DNA from: Metallyticus violacea
Lineage: Eukaryota; Arthropoda; Insecta; Mantodea; Metallyticidae
DNA: 64,000 nucleotides
Direction: 5' to 3'
Assembly (NCBI GenBank): GCA_030762175.1
Contig: CM060846.1
Coordinates: forward strand, 184,566,041 to 184,630,040
In this document: one piece after another, positions 1 through 14,139 of the stretch
Layout: each line of letters opens with the position of its first letter
How positions within the stretch are numbered: the stretch's first letter is position 1
Notes under the pieces: model-generated
The model's input: only the letters and a program-made list of their open reading frames with translations
Told to the model about the DNA's origin: nothing
Databases searched by the model: none
Program-made: the position numbers and the translations under genes

Positions 1-3000
1 TATGGCTTTCAAAAATTAAATTACTGTCATTCTTGTTGCAGCGTGCTATCATCATTACACTTATGCAAACGCAATGACAGTAACCTCCATCACATCTAAA
101 TTCTTACCAACTTTCGGAACAGTCACGATAATCACCTTTTTAATATTGTATATCCGTGTTAGCATACCAATTCCTCTATCGTTAATTAGTGACAGTTTCT
201 CTGCCAATTTTTGCTGGCTGGGTACCAATTGTCGGGCCATTCCGAATTATCTTCCTACACTACACTCTGCAAATTATTCTTTCTCAATAAACAGATCAAA
301 AATAAATCATAACCCAATTCAAATAGTATGCAAATTATGTGTTTACACCTTTGCGGTTATCTATCTGACAGATTAAAAACATGGTTGTCGCGTTTGTACA
401 GTATGCACAAAACTCAACGAAACAATAACTAGACTTACAAGGGGCGCTAAAGTATAGATTTCAATTGAAACGGAAAACGCAACACCTTTTAGGCACAGGA
501 AGTTTATGCCCAAGCATTGCCCTCTATTCTCAATATATTCAGCAAAGCTGACAGTGACCCATGCTATATATGACAGCCACATATTTTAAAATAATTCACA
601 AAACAAGAACATCACGTTTTATTGTTTTTAATTATATATGCATGTATGCGATGTACTGTTACGATTCGGGGGCTAAATACAAAAAATTGCATCTCTCCTG
701 AATGCTATAAATCGCAAATGCATATTTATTTAATTAATTCCACAGACATTAACAAAATGCAAGCACTATTACAGAACTAATTTCGATTTTTTCCTGCTTA
801 CTTTCTGTGATATAAATGTATCATATGAAAGTAAATTTAGTACTTATGTATTGCCACTTTATGAAACTATTTTCTGAACAAAAAGAAAGTAAATGAATTT
901 AATGAAAACTAAGCAATAAACGTTTTAAGGTGTTTTGCGTTAAGATATTAGATGTTTTGTGTAAGAAATAAAATATTTGTACCAAAGAACCATCAGACAG
1001 GACAACAGTGATCGGGACGCATAAAAACCGCGTTTAGCGCCCCCATCGGCCGTGGAGTGTTGAACTGTACATCAAGTTAAGTATTACGGCGGTGATTGAA
1101 AATGTATTTAAGGCAATTTAATTTTTTAATGGGGTTTAATCATATCATTTTTGGGCCAGTGCATTTTTTCTTTTCTACACACCTCACATTTTTTATTCCT
1201 CGCATACATAAAAAAATTCATTAAAAATAACTATGTACCGAAACTTGCGGTCTTAATATGTCAGGATTGTCCTTTCAGCTCTCACTTGTCGCATTGACAC
1301 TGTACAATAAATGGAGATCATATTGTACTGTCCTGGTAAAATGTGACAACAGTTTATAAATCTTTACATTGTTTATATAGTTCTCCTGTACACTTTTGGG
1401 TCGTGGGGTTACACTGTCAATAGATGTCATACCTTTTTAAAGGGGTGAAGTTAGAATGTGGTTGGGGAATACTGAGTATTCACATTTAGTGACCAGAAAT
1501 TGCAATCTGTTGAACCGTAAGAGTGAAGAATACTGCACAGTAATAATGATTTGTATTTCTCTTCGACATCAGTTAAATTGAAACATCCTCCATCCATGGT
1601 AAACAGATACGTTATCGTTGCACACAATACATGTAGTGCCTTCATATAAATAGCCAAGTGCTATTTCAATGCGCTGTGCAATTTTTTCCGGCATGAGTAA
1701 TGTTTTCGCCAAACGATAATATAAATGTGTTCTCGCGTCAATTTTCTAAATAAGATTTAGATTTCTACTCAACTGATTGGAGATAACCCCACTTACATTA
1801 TTTAAAGCTTTCGTCCAGTTTGTGTGGATTATTCCCTGAAACAAATCTTTTAACATTAAACTAAGTATATTGTACTGCTATTTTAATGCAATGTGTGGAT
1901 ACGAATAAGGTAGTCGGCCATTTCGCCAAAGGCAGGAGAGTGGATTTGATGTAACTGACACACGCATTTGAAGCTTCCTCATATGTAGTAAGCAGCATTG
2001 TGACTTAAGTGACATGCTCTTGTTTAGTGCAGATTATGGTTACATAATCTGCATATACCAGCACCTAATAACATCATCCATGTTCATCTTCATTCTGTTG
2101 AATAATATTTTCATTTGTAGCTTGTAATCGGAAATAAGTAGCGTTATTGTATGGAAATTAGCCATGCTGTTTACTTTGTCATCTTTGGTATAAGGATTAC
2201 AATACCTTCACCAAATTTTTTAAATCGAAGAAAATTCTGTAATAGATAATTAATTGCAGAGAGCAGAGCTACTTTATTAAATGGTCAACATCTTTGACAG
2301 AATGTATAATTCAGACTGTTGTCACTTTGGCCGTCATAAACACATATTCTAGCTCATCATCTGCAATGTACTATTCCAACAGAACTGCATCCTCTTAACT
2401 TAATGTATTGTTGATGTAACTCAAGCATTCCTATTTTACTTTATTGTTATTTTCAGTGAATGAGAATTGATCAGCGAAATATTGTACCGCCTCCTGTAAA
2501 CATAGTGCAGAATAATTTTCATACGTGTTATCGGAGGTTAATATACTCTTTATATATCGCAATGATTCGGGTTTCTTTTCTTTTGTTATATGATAGAAAG
2601 CAGTTTGTCTTCTTCCATATGGGTATGTATTCTGGCACGCAATTGAACCCTGCTAGTATTTGTTGATGTTAAGTTATGAATTATTCCTTTTATTTTGATT
2701 ACAGCAACATGGACTTCATGACCAAGTTGTTATTTGGCGTGTTAATCGTCTAATATCTGATAGTAAAAATATAAGGTGTTTCAATTACTTCGTGCTTTCT
2801 CTATAACTTTTGTTTGAAAAATATTTGGAAAGATGGCTTATACATATACAACCCAGCATCCAGTCCACCATGCCTGGAACGTATAGCTCGTTCTTTCAAA
2901 AACGTACAAAGGTCCCTCAATTTCGCACGGATTACTTCATCTGATACTGATACACTTATTTTCCAATAACTTCCACCAAAAGGGAGTGGCATTTGGTCAG

Positions 3001-4335
3001 CTCTGCATTTTGAACATTGATGATCGGGAAATGGAATGGGAATCACATTAAAAGTTTGTACGTCTGCTTAATAACCGTCGTATATATGCCATCTGACTAT
3101 ACCAGAACCTGATTTTGCACGAAAAAATTATAGCCATTATCCGTTCAACGTGTCACTTCCCAGAGATGTGGCCGCTTTAGCTCCTCAAAAATCCTTCCTA
3201 ATGAGGGAAAGCTGTTTACAAATTCTTTTGCACTGTACTTACCGCCTGTAAAATCTAATTTATTTCTTCTATTATGAGTTGCGAAGAATCAAAATGTTCT
3301 GTGCATACAAAAGAATGCTTGCTGAGTATCCAATATTTTCTTGGAAATTGCCCTCCTCTTTAAACAATTCCTCGCCTTTTGGAAAAAGAAATTGTAGGCT
3401 TTGAAGCTCCTGTTTTGAGAGAGCTAACAGTCTATTTGCATCATGGAACAATTGTCCTGGCATCTGTATTAAAGGGATTACTTCAAATAAATTGATGCAT
3501 CTTAATTAAGAACGTAACATAATTTCAATAATCAACTAGTTGTGACACTAGAGCCAGTATAACATTATGCCGATATACTGTATCATAGTGGTTAACATAA
3601 CCTTATAAGTTACTTTGACTTTACACGTTAACTACTTGAACACGTATAACAAATAATAACATATCAATTACAATTTTTCATTTTCCCTTTCTTTAAATAT
3701 GTGTGCTGTAGATAACAAATAATGAAATATTCTAGATAGTTGATCCACATCGCGTGAGTGAGTAGACATTAGGTTAATATAATAGAAAAAATACAGAGTT
3801 AAAAATTAACTTAACTTCAGCTTCAAAACAAATTGCATAGGAATGTATTTGCTTCGCTCCATGAAAGTTTAAAGAGGGCTCAGAAAAAACTCAAATTTTG
3901 TCCAAACCAGCATTATACAGTGACCGACCGTTATGATTATGCTTCTGGATCTGAAGTAGTACCATGGGCAACATTGCCGTGAGGGTGAGTTTTGCGACTG
4001 TAAATACAGTAGGCTATGCCATTTACCTTGAAAAAAAAATATCATGAATAAATATCACCAGGAGGTCTGAGATTACCGATAAATTCACGAACCTAGTGAG
4101 TGAAATTATTCGGAAAGCTCAGATCGTCGAGTGATATTTATTAGGCATATTTCACAAATAAAATAAAAATTTAAATATAATTCTTTTAAACTTGACTTAC
4201 AAATGTATAATAATTGTGTATTTGTACTAAACTTTTTCAAGCAATCTTGCGACAGAAGAGAGTCGATTGTCAGAATGCGAATAGAAAAGAGTAAAACACT
4301 GGTTTAGGACTATTTCATGAATAGAATAAGAATAA
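1..4335. other. AT-rich intergenic or intronic DNA, no gene recognised
   Basis: No open frame longer than about 100 codons and no domain motif is visible on either strand. Two minus-strand frames (about 2801-3046 and 3272-3463) contain readable stretches, but I recognise no family, and they are too short to call. Nothing else stands out except general AT richness. Confidence 0.5.
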
Positions 4336-4337
4336 AA

Positions 4338-4340
<3 letters not shown>

Positions 4341-4387
<47 letters not shown>
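4341..4387. repeat. (AT)n microsatellite
   Basis: An uninterrupted run of alternating A and T over about 47 bases. Confidence 0.95.
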
Positions 4388-4390
<3 letters not shown>

Positions 4391-4439
4391 TCGGCATAGA
4401 ATATTAACACTTGCATAAAATGTTATACTTATGTATATC

Positions 4440-4496
4440 TTTGTTTTTAATGATATTTAACGCCCGTTTTTACTACTGACCACAGGCGGTTATGTA
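4440..4496 (-). repeat. 3' fragment of SINE family 1
   Basis: It contains the family's 3' terminal signature (cgcccgtttttactactga, then a CACAGGCGGT-like stretch) in reverse orientation. The tRNA-like head is missing. A shorter plus-strand trace of the same tail (gtagtaaaaacggg) lies at about 4836-4858, so the two face each other. Confidence 0.6.
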
Positions 4497-4619
4497 TATC
4501 TATTGCATCTAGAAACCGCGAGATTGAAATGGACTAAAGTCGACTATTACAATCGCTACCGTTCTATTTCCTAATGGAAAACCGAGAAAAAACTTTTTTT
4601 TTCAACTGGGGGAAAAAAT

Positions 4620-7600
4620 ATAACACAGTGTCTCTATTTTTCTGTATTTTGTGGTTTGGAATTCCAAACTACCAAATCAATTTTTACATTTGACGCATCA
4701 CCAAAACGCTTTGAAGAATGCTCCATTTTACTCATGAATGTCGATTGTCCATGCTTTTGGTGCTATCAATATCTCGCCACCGGCACTAGTATTAGTGGTC
4801 AGTGATGCATGTGTGTGCGATTGCGTGTTGTCCCGGTAGTAAAAACGGGTAAACACACTTAACGTTATACCCTGATCAGAAACGCACTTCACAAGGAGTA
4901 CCTGGCTGACACCGCTGGCTGGTTCCGAGCGACAGCGGAGAGAGCTAACTTATTACTTCACTCAACGCTCTTGTGCGATTCAGTTCTATTGTATACGCAT
5001 ATTCCATTTAATACTGGAATCAACACGCGTGCAAGAGTATCTGCGAATGCATATATTACTTCACTATAGATTCATTTAGATTTACGGTGCGGATCATTAT
5101 ATTGCACAAAATATATTTCGGTCGCTGTCGATGAGGACGGGATTTTCCAACCACCATCTTCCTTAATAATGCTGTCCTTACTTGTTTCCAAGCTTGCTTT
5201 ATGCCTACGACGTATATTTTTCATTTTAGATCTTTTTTTAATGGTGTTTAACGCCCGTTTTTACTACTGAGGCACCACAAGCGGTGAACACTGATGATGC
5301 ATGAGATGAAATGATATATTGGGAAAGGATTTTTTTTAGGAAGGAAACGTTCCAGGCCTAATTTTAAGGTCCCCCCCCGGCATTTGCCAGCTATGAAGAC
5401 TGAGGAAAACCTGGAAAAGACCTCAATCAGGGAAGACGGTCCTGGCGGATTCGAACCCCAGATCTCCCACTCACAAGTCCGCGTCTTAACGACCTCGGCC
5501 ACTTTTGGCGGTACATGTTTAAATCTTGGATTTCCTTTCGTAAGCACAATTAGCCTGTCGAACAGCATGCCTTTAACAAAGACAAGGCATTTAACTTTTC
5601 GGTGAGTGCTATAGTGACATGCTTTCCTAGATGTTTATTGCATTCAAATTCCCCACCACATTCCAGACATGCGAACTGTTTTGATGATTCGCTCATTATT
5701 ACACAAATGTTACAATAAAGTCAAAGAAAATGCAGTAGAAACTCAGGGAAACCAGGCTCTTAGACGGAGGAGTTATATGAAAACCAAAATTTAAAAATCG
5801 CTCTTTCGTCACCAATGGTTGTTTTTTCACAACAATATTCGGTATATATCATTTAACTAAATAGATTCTGAAATTTAGGGAACTTTTAAAGTAAACGTAT
5901 ACTTGAAAACCGAAATTTAATAAGTGTTTTTGCGTTTAATTTTATTTGCATTATTTAAAATAAATTGAAAAATTAATTCAGTATATAAACTATATTTATC
6001 ACGTTGCATATGTTTTTATATTTAACAAAAGTATCGTCATGAGGATAGCAGCTGTGAAATATTAAATCTAATATGTGTTTGAGGATTATATTTTATGTAA
6101 CAGCGCTCTGTAATAACATTTAGAAAACGTTTGCGTTATATGTTTTTAATACTATAACATTTAAATTCAATTTCAAAGATATTAAAAACTTGATAATTGA
6201 CACTGAAGGTGTTTCTGCTCTCAATGAAAAACAGGAAACACTAGCCCGACTAATCAAACAGACGTAAATACCACTACATTTTCTTTGACTTCAGTCACTC
6301 GGGATCGTAACCAGTAATCAGGTAACTTTCCGTGACTTTGTGCAAACACTAGTGAAGCGCATAAGTTCGGCTCTCCCCATTCACTGCAGTCAGTAGCCAC
6401 GTGCTCGGTGTGGAGTGAAAACAATCTTGCAGCGACTATAAGTTCGGCTCTCTCCATTGTCGCTCGGGAGTGCAGCCAGACCCCAGTCTATTGTGCAGGA
6501 ACTAACGTCAAGTGTTAAACACTATTAAAAAAAGTTATGCATGTTAAGGAATTATATAGTGGAGGAATAGAACTGACTACCCTAACCACAAGACAAATGC
6601 AAGTCGAGTGCTAAAACGGATATGATAATTTTTTCCCTCCGTAATCCAGCTGTGATTGGTCAAAATTCAAAATGTTATTTCGTTTCATTGGTTGATTTTT
6701 AGATGACGTCATATGAGTGAAACAGTCACTAAAAATATAGAGGCTATACTGTGCAAGCTAAATACCAATACCGTTTTTAACTTTCTGATCCAATTAGTAA
6801 ATTTTAGCCTGATATCAAATAATGCTGAGATAATTCTCCAATAATTTTGGAAATAATGCATTTTACTTCGTGTAATTTTTCTATCTTTCTTTCTTTCTTG
6901 GAGCATACCATTTTACACGAGAAACCACATTTTAAAGATATGGGAAGTAGAAAGACGGAAAAAGTGAACAACACTTTCATTCTATAGGTTGATCCACAAG
7001 GCGCTCAATAATTATTGATGTCCTGAAAAACAATAAGACCCCAAGGACCACGTAGTATTTATAATGTGTATCTATTACCAATAAGTTCTCTCTTTGGGGG
7101 GGGGGGGAAGATGACGTCGCACGAAAACGAACGTGTTTTTTCTGTTCCAGAGGCAACTATGTCTACCTAATAAACGAAAGCTAATAAGTAAAAAGAAAAT
7201 ACTAATTCTACCAGCAGTCACGCTAGCAGGATGAAATCATTTAGATGCGACCTAAAGTAAGACTGCTCTGGACCGTTATACTCCTGGAGGAAGTGAAAAT
7301 TATCTAATGATAATCCTAGTTATGAAATAAAAAGTTTATCTCAAGCTTATCTTCAAGAAAATCAAGAACACTAACACTAAGTTAGGTGAAAATTTTTGAA
7401 TACAGATATGACAAACATACACTGCATACCACAGTCACCAAAAAAAAAAAGAGTATATGTGGAAGATGAGTATTTTAAATGACTATTTCACTCTTGTGAC
7501 GTCATCTTAAAATCGACTAATATAAGGAAACAAAATTTTGAATTTTTACCATTTTCAGCCAGATTACGGAGTGAAATCATCGGGAAAAAAATAAAATCCG

Positions 7601-7870
7601 TTTTGTCACGCGACGTGCATTTATCTTGTGGTCAGTGTAGCCAACACTATACCTCCACTTTAATTACTGAACATGCACTACTTTTGCTAGAAGCAGTGGG
7701 AAGCTACTGATAGCAACAAAAGTATGGACAATCGGCAATCATAACGCAAAATGGGTTCTTGAAGGCGTTTTTTGGTGATGCGTTATATGTGCAAATTGAT
7801 ATTATCATTAGCAGTTCCAAACCACAGAATAGAAAGAAAAATAGATTCACTGTATGATTTGAATTTGTCG
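4620..7870. mobile_element. Inverted-repeat (MITE or foldback-like) element with interrupted left arm
   Basis: The right arm at about 7474-7870 is matched in inverted orientation by two separate left blocks, about 4620-4820 and about 6530-6735. Shared landmarks are 'ctatttttct...ctgtggtttgga', 'gcatcaccaaaa', a 'gtggagg' block, 'aaccacaag' and 'gatgacgtca'. Joined, the two left blocks would make one arm of roughly 400 bases, so about 1.7 kb (4820-6530, including a SINE copy) probably inserted later. No transposase is visible between the arms. The exact ends and target-site duplication could not be fixed by eye. Confidence 0.5.
5230..5512 (-). repeat. SINE family 1 (tRNA-Ser-derived), full-length copy
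   Basis: Reverse-oriented copy of a roughly 280-bp element. It has a tRNA-Ser-like head (GTGGCCGAGGTCGTTAAGACG as A box, GGTTCGAATCC as B box), a body with 'ctcagtcttcat...ggcatttgccag...ggaacgtttcctt', and the 3' end 'agtagtaaaaacgggcgtta'. At least four long copies and several fragments of the same family occur in this window. Confidence 0.85.
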
Positions 7871-7899
7871 GTAGAAACAATATGAGTATTATAGTTGAT

Positions 7900-8784
7900 A
7901 GAGACTATATTGCATTTTGACGTAGACAATATTTGAGACGCATTAGAGAATACAGAAAACAAACAGGTGTTTTATAGTATTTGGACGAAACCTGGGTAAA
8001 CGAGAGGCATATGATGCACAAAGTATGGGGTGGCAAAATTGTAAAAACTAGGAGGGGGCGTTCTTGTCTGGTCTTAGCACGGGGTTAAAAAATCAAGGGA
8101 TAAAGGTCGTGGTTTGATAGTACAGCATATATGGTCAGAGGTTCGTTAAAGATGGAGATTTTCTTTTTTAATCACACAAGTGGTATAACTATCAATAGGA
8201 AATTAATTCAGAAGTATTTCAAAATTGATTTCAAAGTGTTTTGCTTAAACTTTAGTCTAACAGTGTGATTAAAATGTTTCGTATCTTAGTGTAAAATCAA
8301 AGGAATTTCAAATAAAGGGTGGGAAAAGGAGGATATCATTACTTGGATTAAAAGTAAGAGTATTATTTTTTATGAAAATGTGGTAAAGTTAGATCTACAA
8401 ATTATAGAAAATTGCCGAAAGCAATTTGAAATGTATGTAATGTATACAAATCAGGGCATAAAGTACTTCCATTGTCCCCTATCATTCCATATTTTATCCA
8501 ACTGAACCAGTTTGGAGCTAGGTTTGTGGCAAGGAAAAATACAACCTTTAAACTTGCCGAGTCCGGAAATTAAGTGTATTCGGCATTCAAAAAGCATTAG
8601 CAATTATATATTTAAAGAGTGCTTCAGCCATGTCGCTTGTAATAATAATTAAATATGGAATATGAAGGAAATTGTGGATAATGTGGTTGACTAGGTAATT
8701 GTAACATTGAGTTCGAGCAGCATCAGCGAGAGTGACGATGATTCTGACTTGCATGGAATTGAACCATTGTCAGACTCGGATTAA
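7900..8784 (+). pseudogene. DDE transposase fossil
   Basis: Fragmented plus-strand coding remnant. Around 7920-8090 it reads like the LRRIREYRK...DETWVNERH block typical of a DDE_3-type transposase family common in insect genomes; DETWVN carries the first catalytic Asp. The end at 8700-8784 encodes a Ser/Asp-rich acidic tail (SESDDDSDLHGIEPLSDSD) before a stop, a usual C-terminus for this family. Stops and frameshifts lie between. A second relative is at 43.0-43.9 kb. The family assignment is from memory of conserved blocks only. Confidence 0.6.
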
Positions 8785-9258
8785 TGCTTCTTAAAATCAG
8801 TAGAGGTCTTTGCATACAATATAAGGTTGAGTCTACCTCTTTTTACAAAGAACATACATGTACATTTTTATTTATTATTATTTTTTTTTGCTACTATTTC
8901 ACCAAATGTAGACCACCGTAAAACATAACTTTGCTATGCATTCCATTGTATTGTAATTTGAATTGACACTAAACACGGTTCTGGTCTACGTATAATTAAG
9001 CGTTTGTTTCTTCCTTTTCCTCTTCCACTCTTACTATTTCAAATATGAACAGAAATAATGAAAGGACAAAACAACAAACAGAATAGATGCTCGTGACAGC
9101 TGTTAGCAGATATTACTGTATTACTAAAATCGAGAGTCAATAGCAGTCAAGGGGAGGGACAAGGCCGGGAACGGGGAGTAATATTTTATTATAAAGTTAC
9201 GATGAACAGAAAAGAAATAGATTGCCTCTATATTGTTATTACTGTTCTTGCTGTTGTT

Positions 9259-9267
9259 GTCGTCGTC

Positions 9268-9303
<36 letters not shown>

Positions 9304-9330
9304 GTCGTCGTCGTCGTCGTCGTCGTCGCT
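9259..9330. repeat. (ATC)n/(GTC)n microsatellite
   Basis: TCG/TCA/ATC triplets repeat over about 70 bases, with a switch from ATC to GTC units in the middle. Confidence 0.9.
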
Positions 9331-11016
9331 GAATTCAACTTTAGTTTCGCAACGTTAATGTAAGTTCTTATGGTACACACGTGGACTGTGTGTAAAATTT
9401 ATTGGAAAATCTCATTGATTTCATGTAAGTAATGCATCGTATATTTAATTTGTTTTACGTTCTGAAATACATTTTTCCGAAATCTCTTGAAATGTAAATA
9501 ATCCTTAATCCTCGCCTATTTTTGGGGCATAGTTTCACCAGTCGTTTTTCACTGTTCAGACTGCTGCTTCAATTCATTTGTTTAATGGTGATATCCAAGT
9601 TTCGCCCGCGATTACCTAATCGATCCAAATTTCTGTAAATTGTGGTTAGTTGCCATAACATGCGTTGAAATATTCTTCAGACGCGATTTTGGTCCACAGC
9701 GAGCACTTGCTCATCATCACTCAAACAGTTTTCTCACACTGCATTATTTGGTGCAGAACATTGTGCATTCGTTCGTTGAGATGACTACAGTCTCCGCTAT
9801 CTAATGCACCTTCACTCAGCGGTGCATTGGGGTTTTCAATGACACTATTCGTGGTGAAATTAATTGAGCGCCTGGATCACATTTCATCATTAACGCATAT
9901 TTTCATTAATTTAATTTACCCATAAATAAATAGTCTTCAATACTGAAGCATGGTCCACATGATCTTCATCCAGATTGTCTTTGAAGCGCTAGTCGTCCAG
10001 TTCTTCAAATACAAATTTTTATTTACTGCATGGAACTATTTTTCCTTTAATTTAAATTTATGGCAGATCAACAATTATCGATTCAGCTGGTGTCAAATGT
10101 TGACTTCGAGTGACATCTGGCTGAAACTTTTTCATGCACCATTACAAGAATACTGCCATAAAAATGTATGTATCTCGTGAATTTTCGCGCTATATCATGG
10201 AAATTTAGCGGACTTTTCAAAACACCTTATTTATCGTATTTCATTTTATCACAAATGTCATTAAATTGTTTCAATTGCAGTTTTATCATGTGCACTGAAT
10301 GATTTGAATACTTATATATTTATACTTACAATCTGGAGCAGTTTTTATATCCGCGAACATTTAATTTTAAGTAATTAAGTAGGAACCTTCCTGTGAGGCA
10401 GTATTACTTCATATTTTGTTCCGTTTATAGTTTTTTGCTTTATAAGTTTTTCCTCTTCTACACTTTCATTTATCTCAAACCGCGGTATGTGTTTATTAGA
10501 TAAGCTATCCTCTTTAAATCGTTCAAGTGCGTGAGGCATTTATGCAATAAATAATTAAGAACTAAAACATACACCTATTAGTTGCATAATAAAATTATTA
10601 TAATATCATAAGTATCTATGTAACTTTGTGCCAGACTTCTCAAAGAACTGAATATCAACTCACACAATGTTAAAATATCGTTACTATTCAAAGAAGAAAT
10701 TGCTTTATTGCAAATAATAAAATAAAACAGACATAGAAAAAGTTCTTTATCCAATAAATAAGTGAGTCATCTGTACATATTTCTCGCCATTATATTTATT
10801 GCAGATATGTGTGTGCATGATTTTTTCGCCAACTATATGTTATATTTTTACAGAATCGTAATTAGCTACTTATTTTGGCTTACTTAGTTTCCTTGTTTCG
10901 CTTTCCTTGCTCAAGAGCTCTAAACTGTTAAGAAAAACATACATTTTTTGCAACTATTCCTTGCCCAACCCCTCGCACCTGCTTTTCCTTAAGCAGTCTT
11001 GCGTCTTTTTATTTTC

Positions 11017-11064
<48 letters not shown>

Positions 11065-13320
11065 GTTCTTTTCTGTGTACGTGTGGCATCAAGCTGCCTC
11101 CGGCAGCAACATCTAGTTTCTTTTATGCAGCATACATAAAATTAAACATATTACTATGTGCTACATTATCCTTCTTTGCTCAAACGTTCGCTTATATTCT
11201 ATTAATTCATACTACGTTACAATAAAACTAATGCTACATTATTAATATTCAGTAACAATCTCATTTGCCTTAAGCAATGCGTTTCGGAGTTACGCGCTGT
11301 GCCAAGGTCGACTAAATGTAGCCGGCCGCGAATATGTTCATGAGCCGTAATAGTCAAGCTCCCGTTATGAGGAATAAATCTACCCACCACGGGGCAAAAT
11401 ATTAGAAACGTTAGGAGCATAACTTATCCCTCAGAATCAAATGTGGCGCAAAAATCGTTCATTTTATATAATTAGCAAAATAATTGTCTTAAGTCCTCGG
11501 AAAAGGCAAAAGGAGACTAACGGCGTATATAAACTCCTATATTATCAATCAACATCACCTGTGAACTAAAACTATTAACTTTTGATGGAAGTATCTTTCA
11601 TGATCTGTCGTATGCTAGTATTGATAAATGTGGGGGAAATTAGATCTTTAAAATATGTCCCAGCTACTCTGCAGTTGCAGACTTGTTAACAACAAACATG
11701 TTATGCTAAAACTTGGAAAATAACAAACAAGAAATATGAAGATTGCAACACTTGGTACTTAAGACCAAACAGCATTCCCCGTTCTTCAATGAATAACATT
11801 TTTGCCTTTAAACAGTAATGTTTCTTTTAAATAAAGTTATCATTTTAACAGTATTTTTCTGTGTGATAAACTAGTCTACCTTGTAGTAAAGAAAAAAAAG
11901 TCTGTAGTAATCAACATGGAATGTTAAAGAATAGAGAGACAGAGAGGGGCAAACAGAGTTGTACAGTGATTTTTATAACGAATGATCAGCGGAAAAAGAT
12001 ATCATGTAACTGCACTGGTATTCTATAAGTCATTCTTTTCATTTTATTTTATAAATATCACTTAAAATTTTTTCAAATTATTACTGAAGAGTACGGTGAA
12101 GTCTCAAGTGACTTGCCACATTACTACATTATCATTCTTTATTCAATCGCTGAGTTCCGACTGTCGGGAGATCCAGTATTAATGAAAGATTTTAAATTGA
12201 AATGTCCGAAAAAAATAATCAAATGGAATATATGGCGCACATTTTAGTAAAAATGAAGAGATGTAAGAAACTTAAAAGAAAAAACTCTATGAACAGTCAC
12301 AGAAAGACTACATTTGCTGCTATTTTAGATGGACCGCATTTAATGAATTAGTGTTTATTTCAAACAATGAAAGTAGAAAAAAGGTCATTGTTTTATTTCG
12401 AACCATGAAAAGATTTAAAAATAAACGACCAACTAGGTCAGAGCAAAGCATTTTTTCAATCTAAATCGCTTTAAGATATTATGCTTACAACCAAGAGTTT
12501 GTGAAAACCAGATTTTAATTATTATTTTAATAATAAATTAGTATATAATGCATTATTTTTGCACTTTACATTATTTATCAATAGATGAAATATTTATAAG
12601 TAAAGGAAAAGTTTTTAGAAATTTGGAGCGGTTCATACTTTTAAATATAATTTTTGTCCGTAAAATCCTGGAATATAATATTACTAGTTAAGCACTTGAC
12701 GACTTTTATTATTTCATAATGATAAATGGTAGCACTTTGTTTTTGTTTTTGTTTGTTTGTTTTGTTTTGTTTTGTTTTGTTTTTGTTTTTTTCCATTTCC
12801 GCCTGTGTTCTAAAATAGCAGTGAGCTGTGTTCTGACTCATTGAATTTCTACCGAGAGTAGCAGAAAGTGTAATTGCTTTAGACTATAAAACGGTGCAAT
12901 AGTACTAGATATCTCAAAATAATGTTAAAACTAACTGGTGGTATGTTGTTAGACAACTCGCCGTTATTATAAGTATATTGGGTGGCATATCGTATTTATA
13001 TCATTTGTTGCAAACTCAGCATTTGTAAACATTAAATAAAGTGAATTACTATAATTAACCAAATCGTTTAACGCTTGCCTGGTCAAGACGGCATAAACAA
13101 TTATATCATTATTTGGTTTTAAGATTTAGAAAACTGCCTCTACACCAACAGAAAATACAAACATCTCACTCGTAAGTTATCTCAGTAACTTAGTGAGGAC
13201 ACAGCAGATTGCATGTAACACATTTATAGGTATAATTGATTTGGTGCATTCTCGGATTTTTTCCATTATAGCGCGGCATTTGAAAACTAGTTCACCTTAT
13301 TTGATTTTTGCTCTTTCCAG
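9331..13320. other. Non-coding DNA, no gene recognised
   Basis: Apart from the CTTT tract at about 11 kb and a (GTTTT)n-rich patch near 12,740-12,790, I see no coding or structural signal on either strand. Confidence 0.5.
11014..11062. repeat. (CTTT)n microsatellite
   Basis: About twelve perfect CTTT units. Confidence 0.95.
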
Positions 13321-13403
13321 GTTCAAAAATATAGCTGTAAGGCACTACACATCCGGTACTCAAATTTTAAGTCTAGCAATCAAGCCACCAACTCGAAAGA
13401 GAG
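13321..13403 (+). other. Candidate host coding exon (83 nt)
   Basis: It is preceded by a pyrimidine-rich tract ending in AG (ttgctctttccag) and followed by a perfect donor (GAGAG|GTAAGTG). One frame is open across the whole interval and reads FKNIAVRHYTSGTQILSLAI and onward to a basic end (PPTRKRG). It leaves the exon out of phase (83 nt), as many internal exons do. I do not recognise the protein. It could be chance; no flanking exon was found in the window. Confidence 0.3.
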
Positions 13404-14139
13404 GTAAGTGATTTAGCTGTATTTCTATAAAGATAGTGAAGTACTTTTAAAGCATACCTTATTTTTTGTAGCTGTACTCAGTTCTTTTATGCTTAAGAGC
13501 GGCAAACGTAGGTACCGATTATGTCCTATGATGAAGTTGTTCTAGTTATTCCAAAAGATCTGTATGACTAATTAGGTGAACATGGAGGACAATCGATTTG
13601 ATGAAACAGTATTCTGCAACTAGGTATTTATTCTTCCCAAACACGAAACATTTATATTTATGGGCACACAACTGAATGCAGATAAACTACAACTAACAAT
13701 AATCTGTACAGTTCTTGAAACGTTTCTTATTAAATTTTACTTTAATGCAACCATTATATACCTTCCAACATATATCGCTATTATAATCACTGATCTATGA
13801 AAAATTAAAGTTTGATGTTTAAACGTTGCTGCGCAATTCACTGACACTCATACTCTAATACCATGCACCATTAACACGTGGAAAATTTTAGAAAATGCTT
13901 TTTTTTGACAAATTCGGGTTGTGGTCGAGGAAGTGTTATATACCAAATATTATGGGGAATAAAAAATAATTCATTTCCATTAAAATACTCTTGCATTAAT
14001 ATTAAAAGTTCAAAATGTTAAAAGTAAACAAACAGGTTCCTTCGGGAATTAAAAATTAAAAGGAAGGTTTTATTTTGAAGTAGTAATCACAATGAGCATT
14101 TGAACATTTGGAATTCTTGGTTATTAAACTCTAAAAATT

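Noticed and set aside
10907..11116. 69-codon plus-strand frame
   Set aside because: It consists largely of the (CTTT)n microsatellite.
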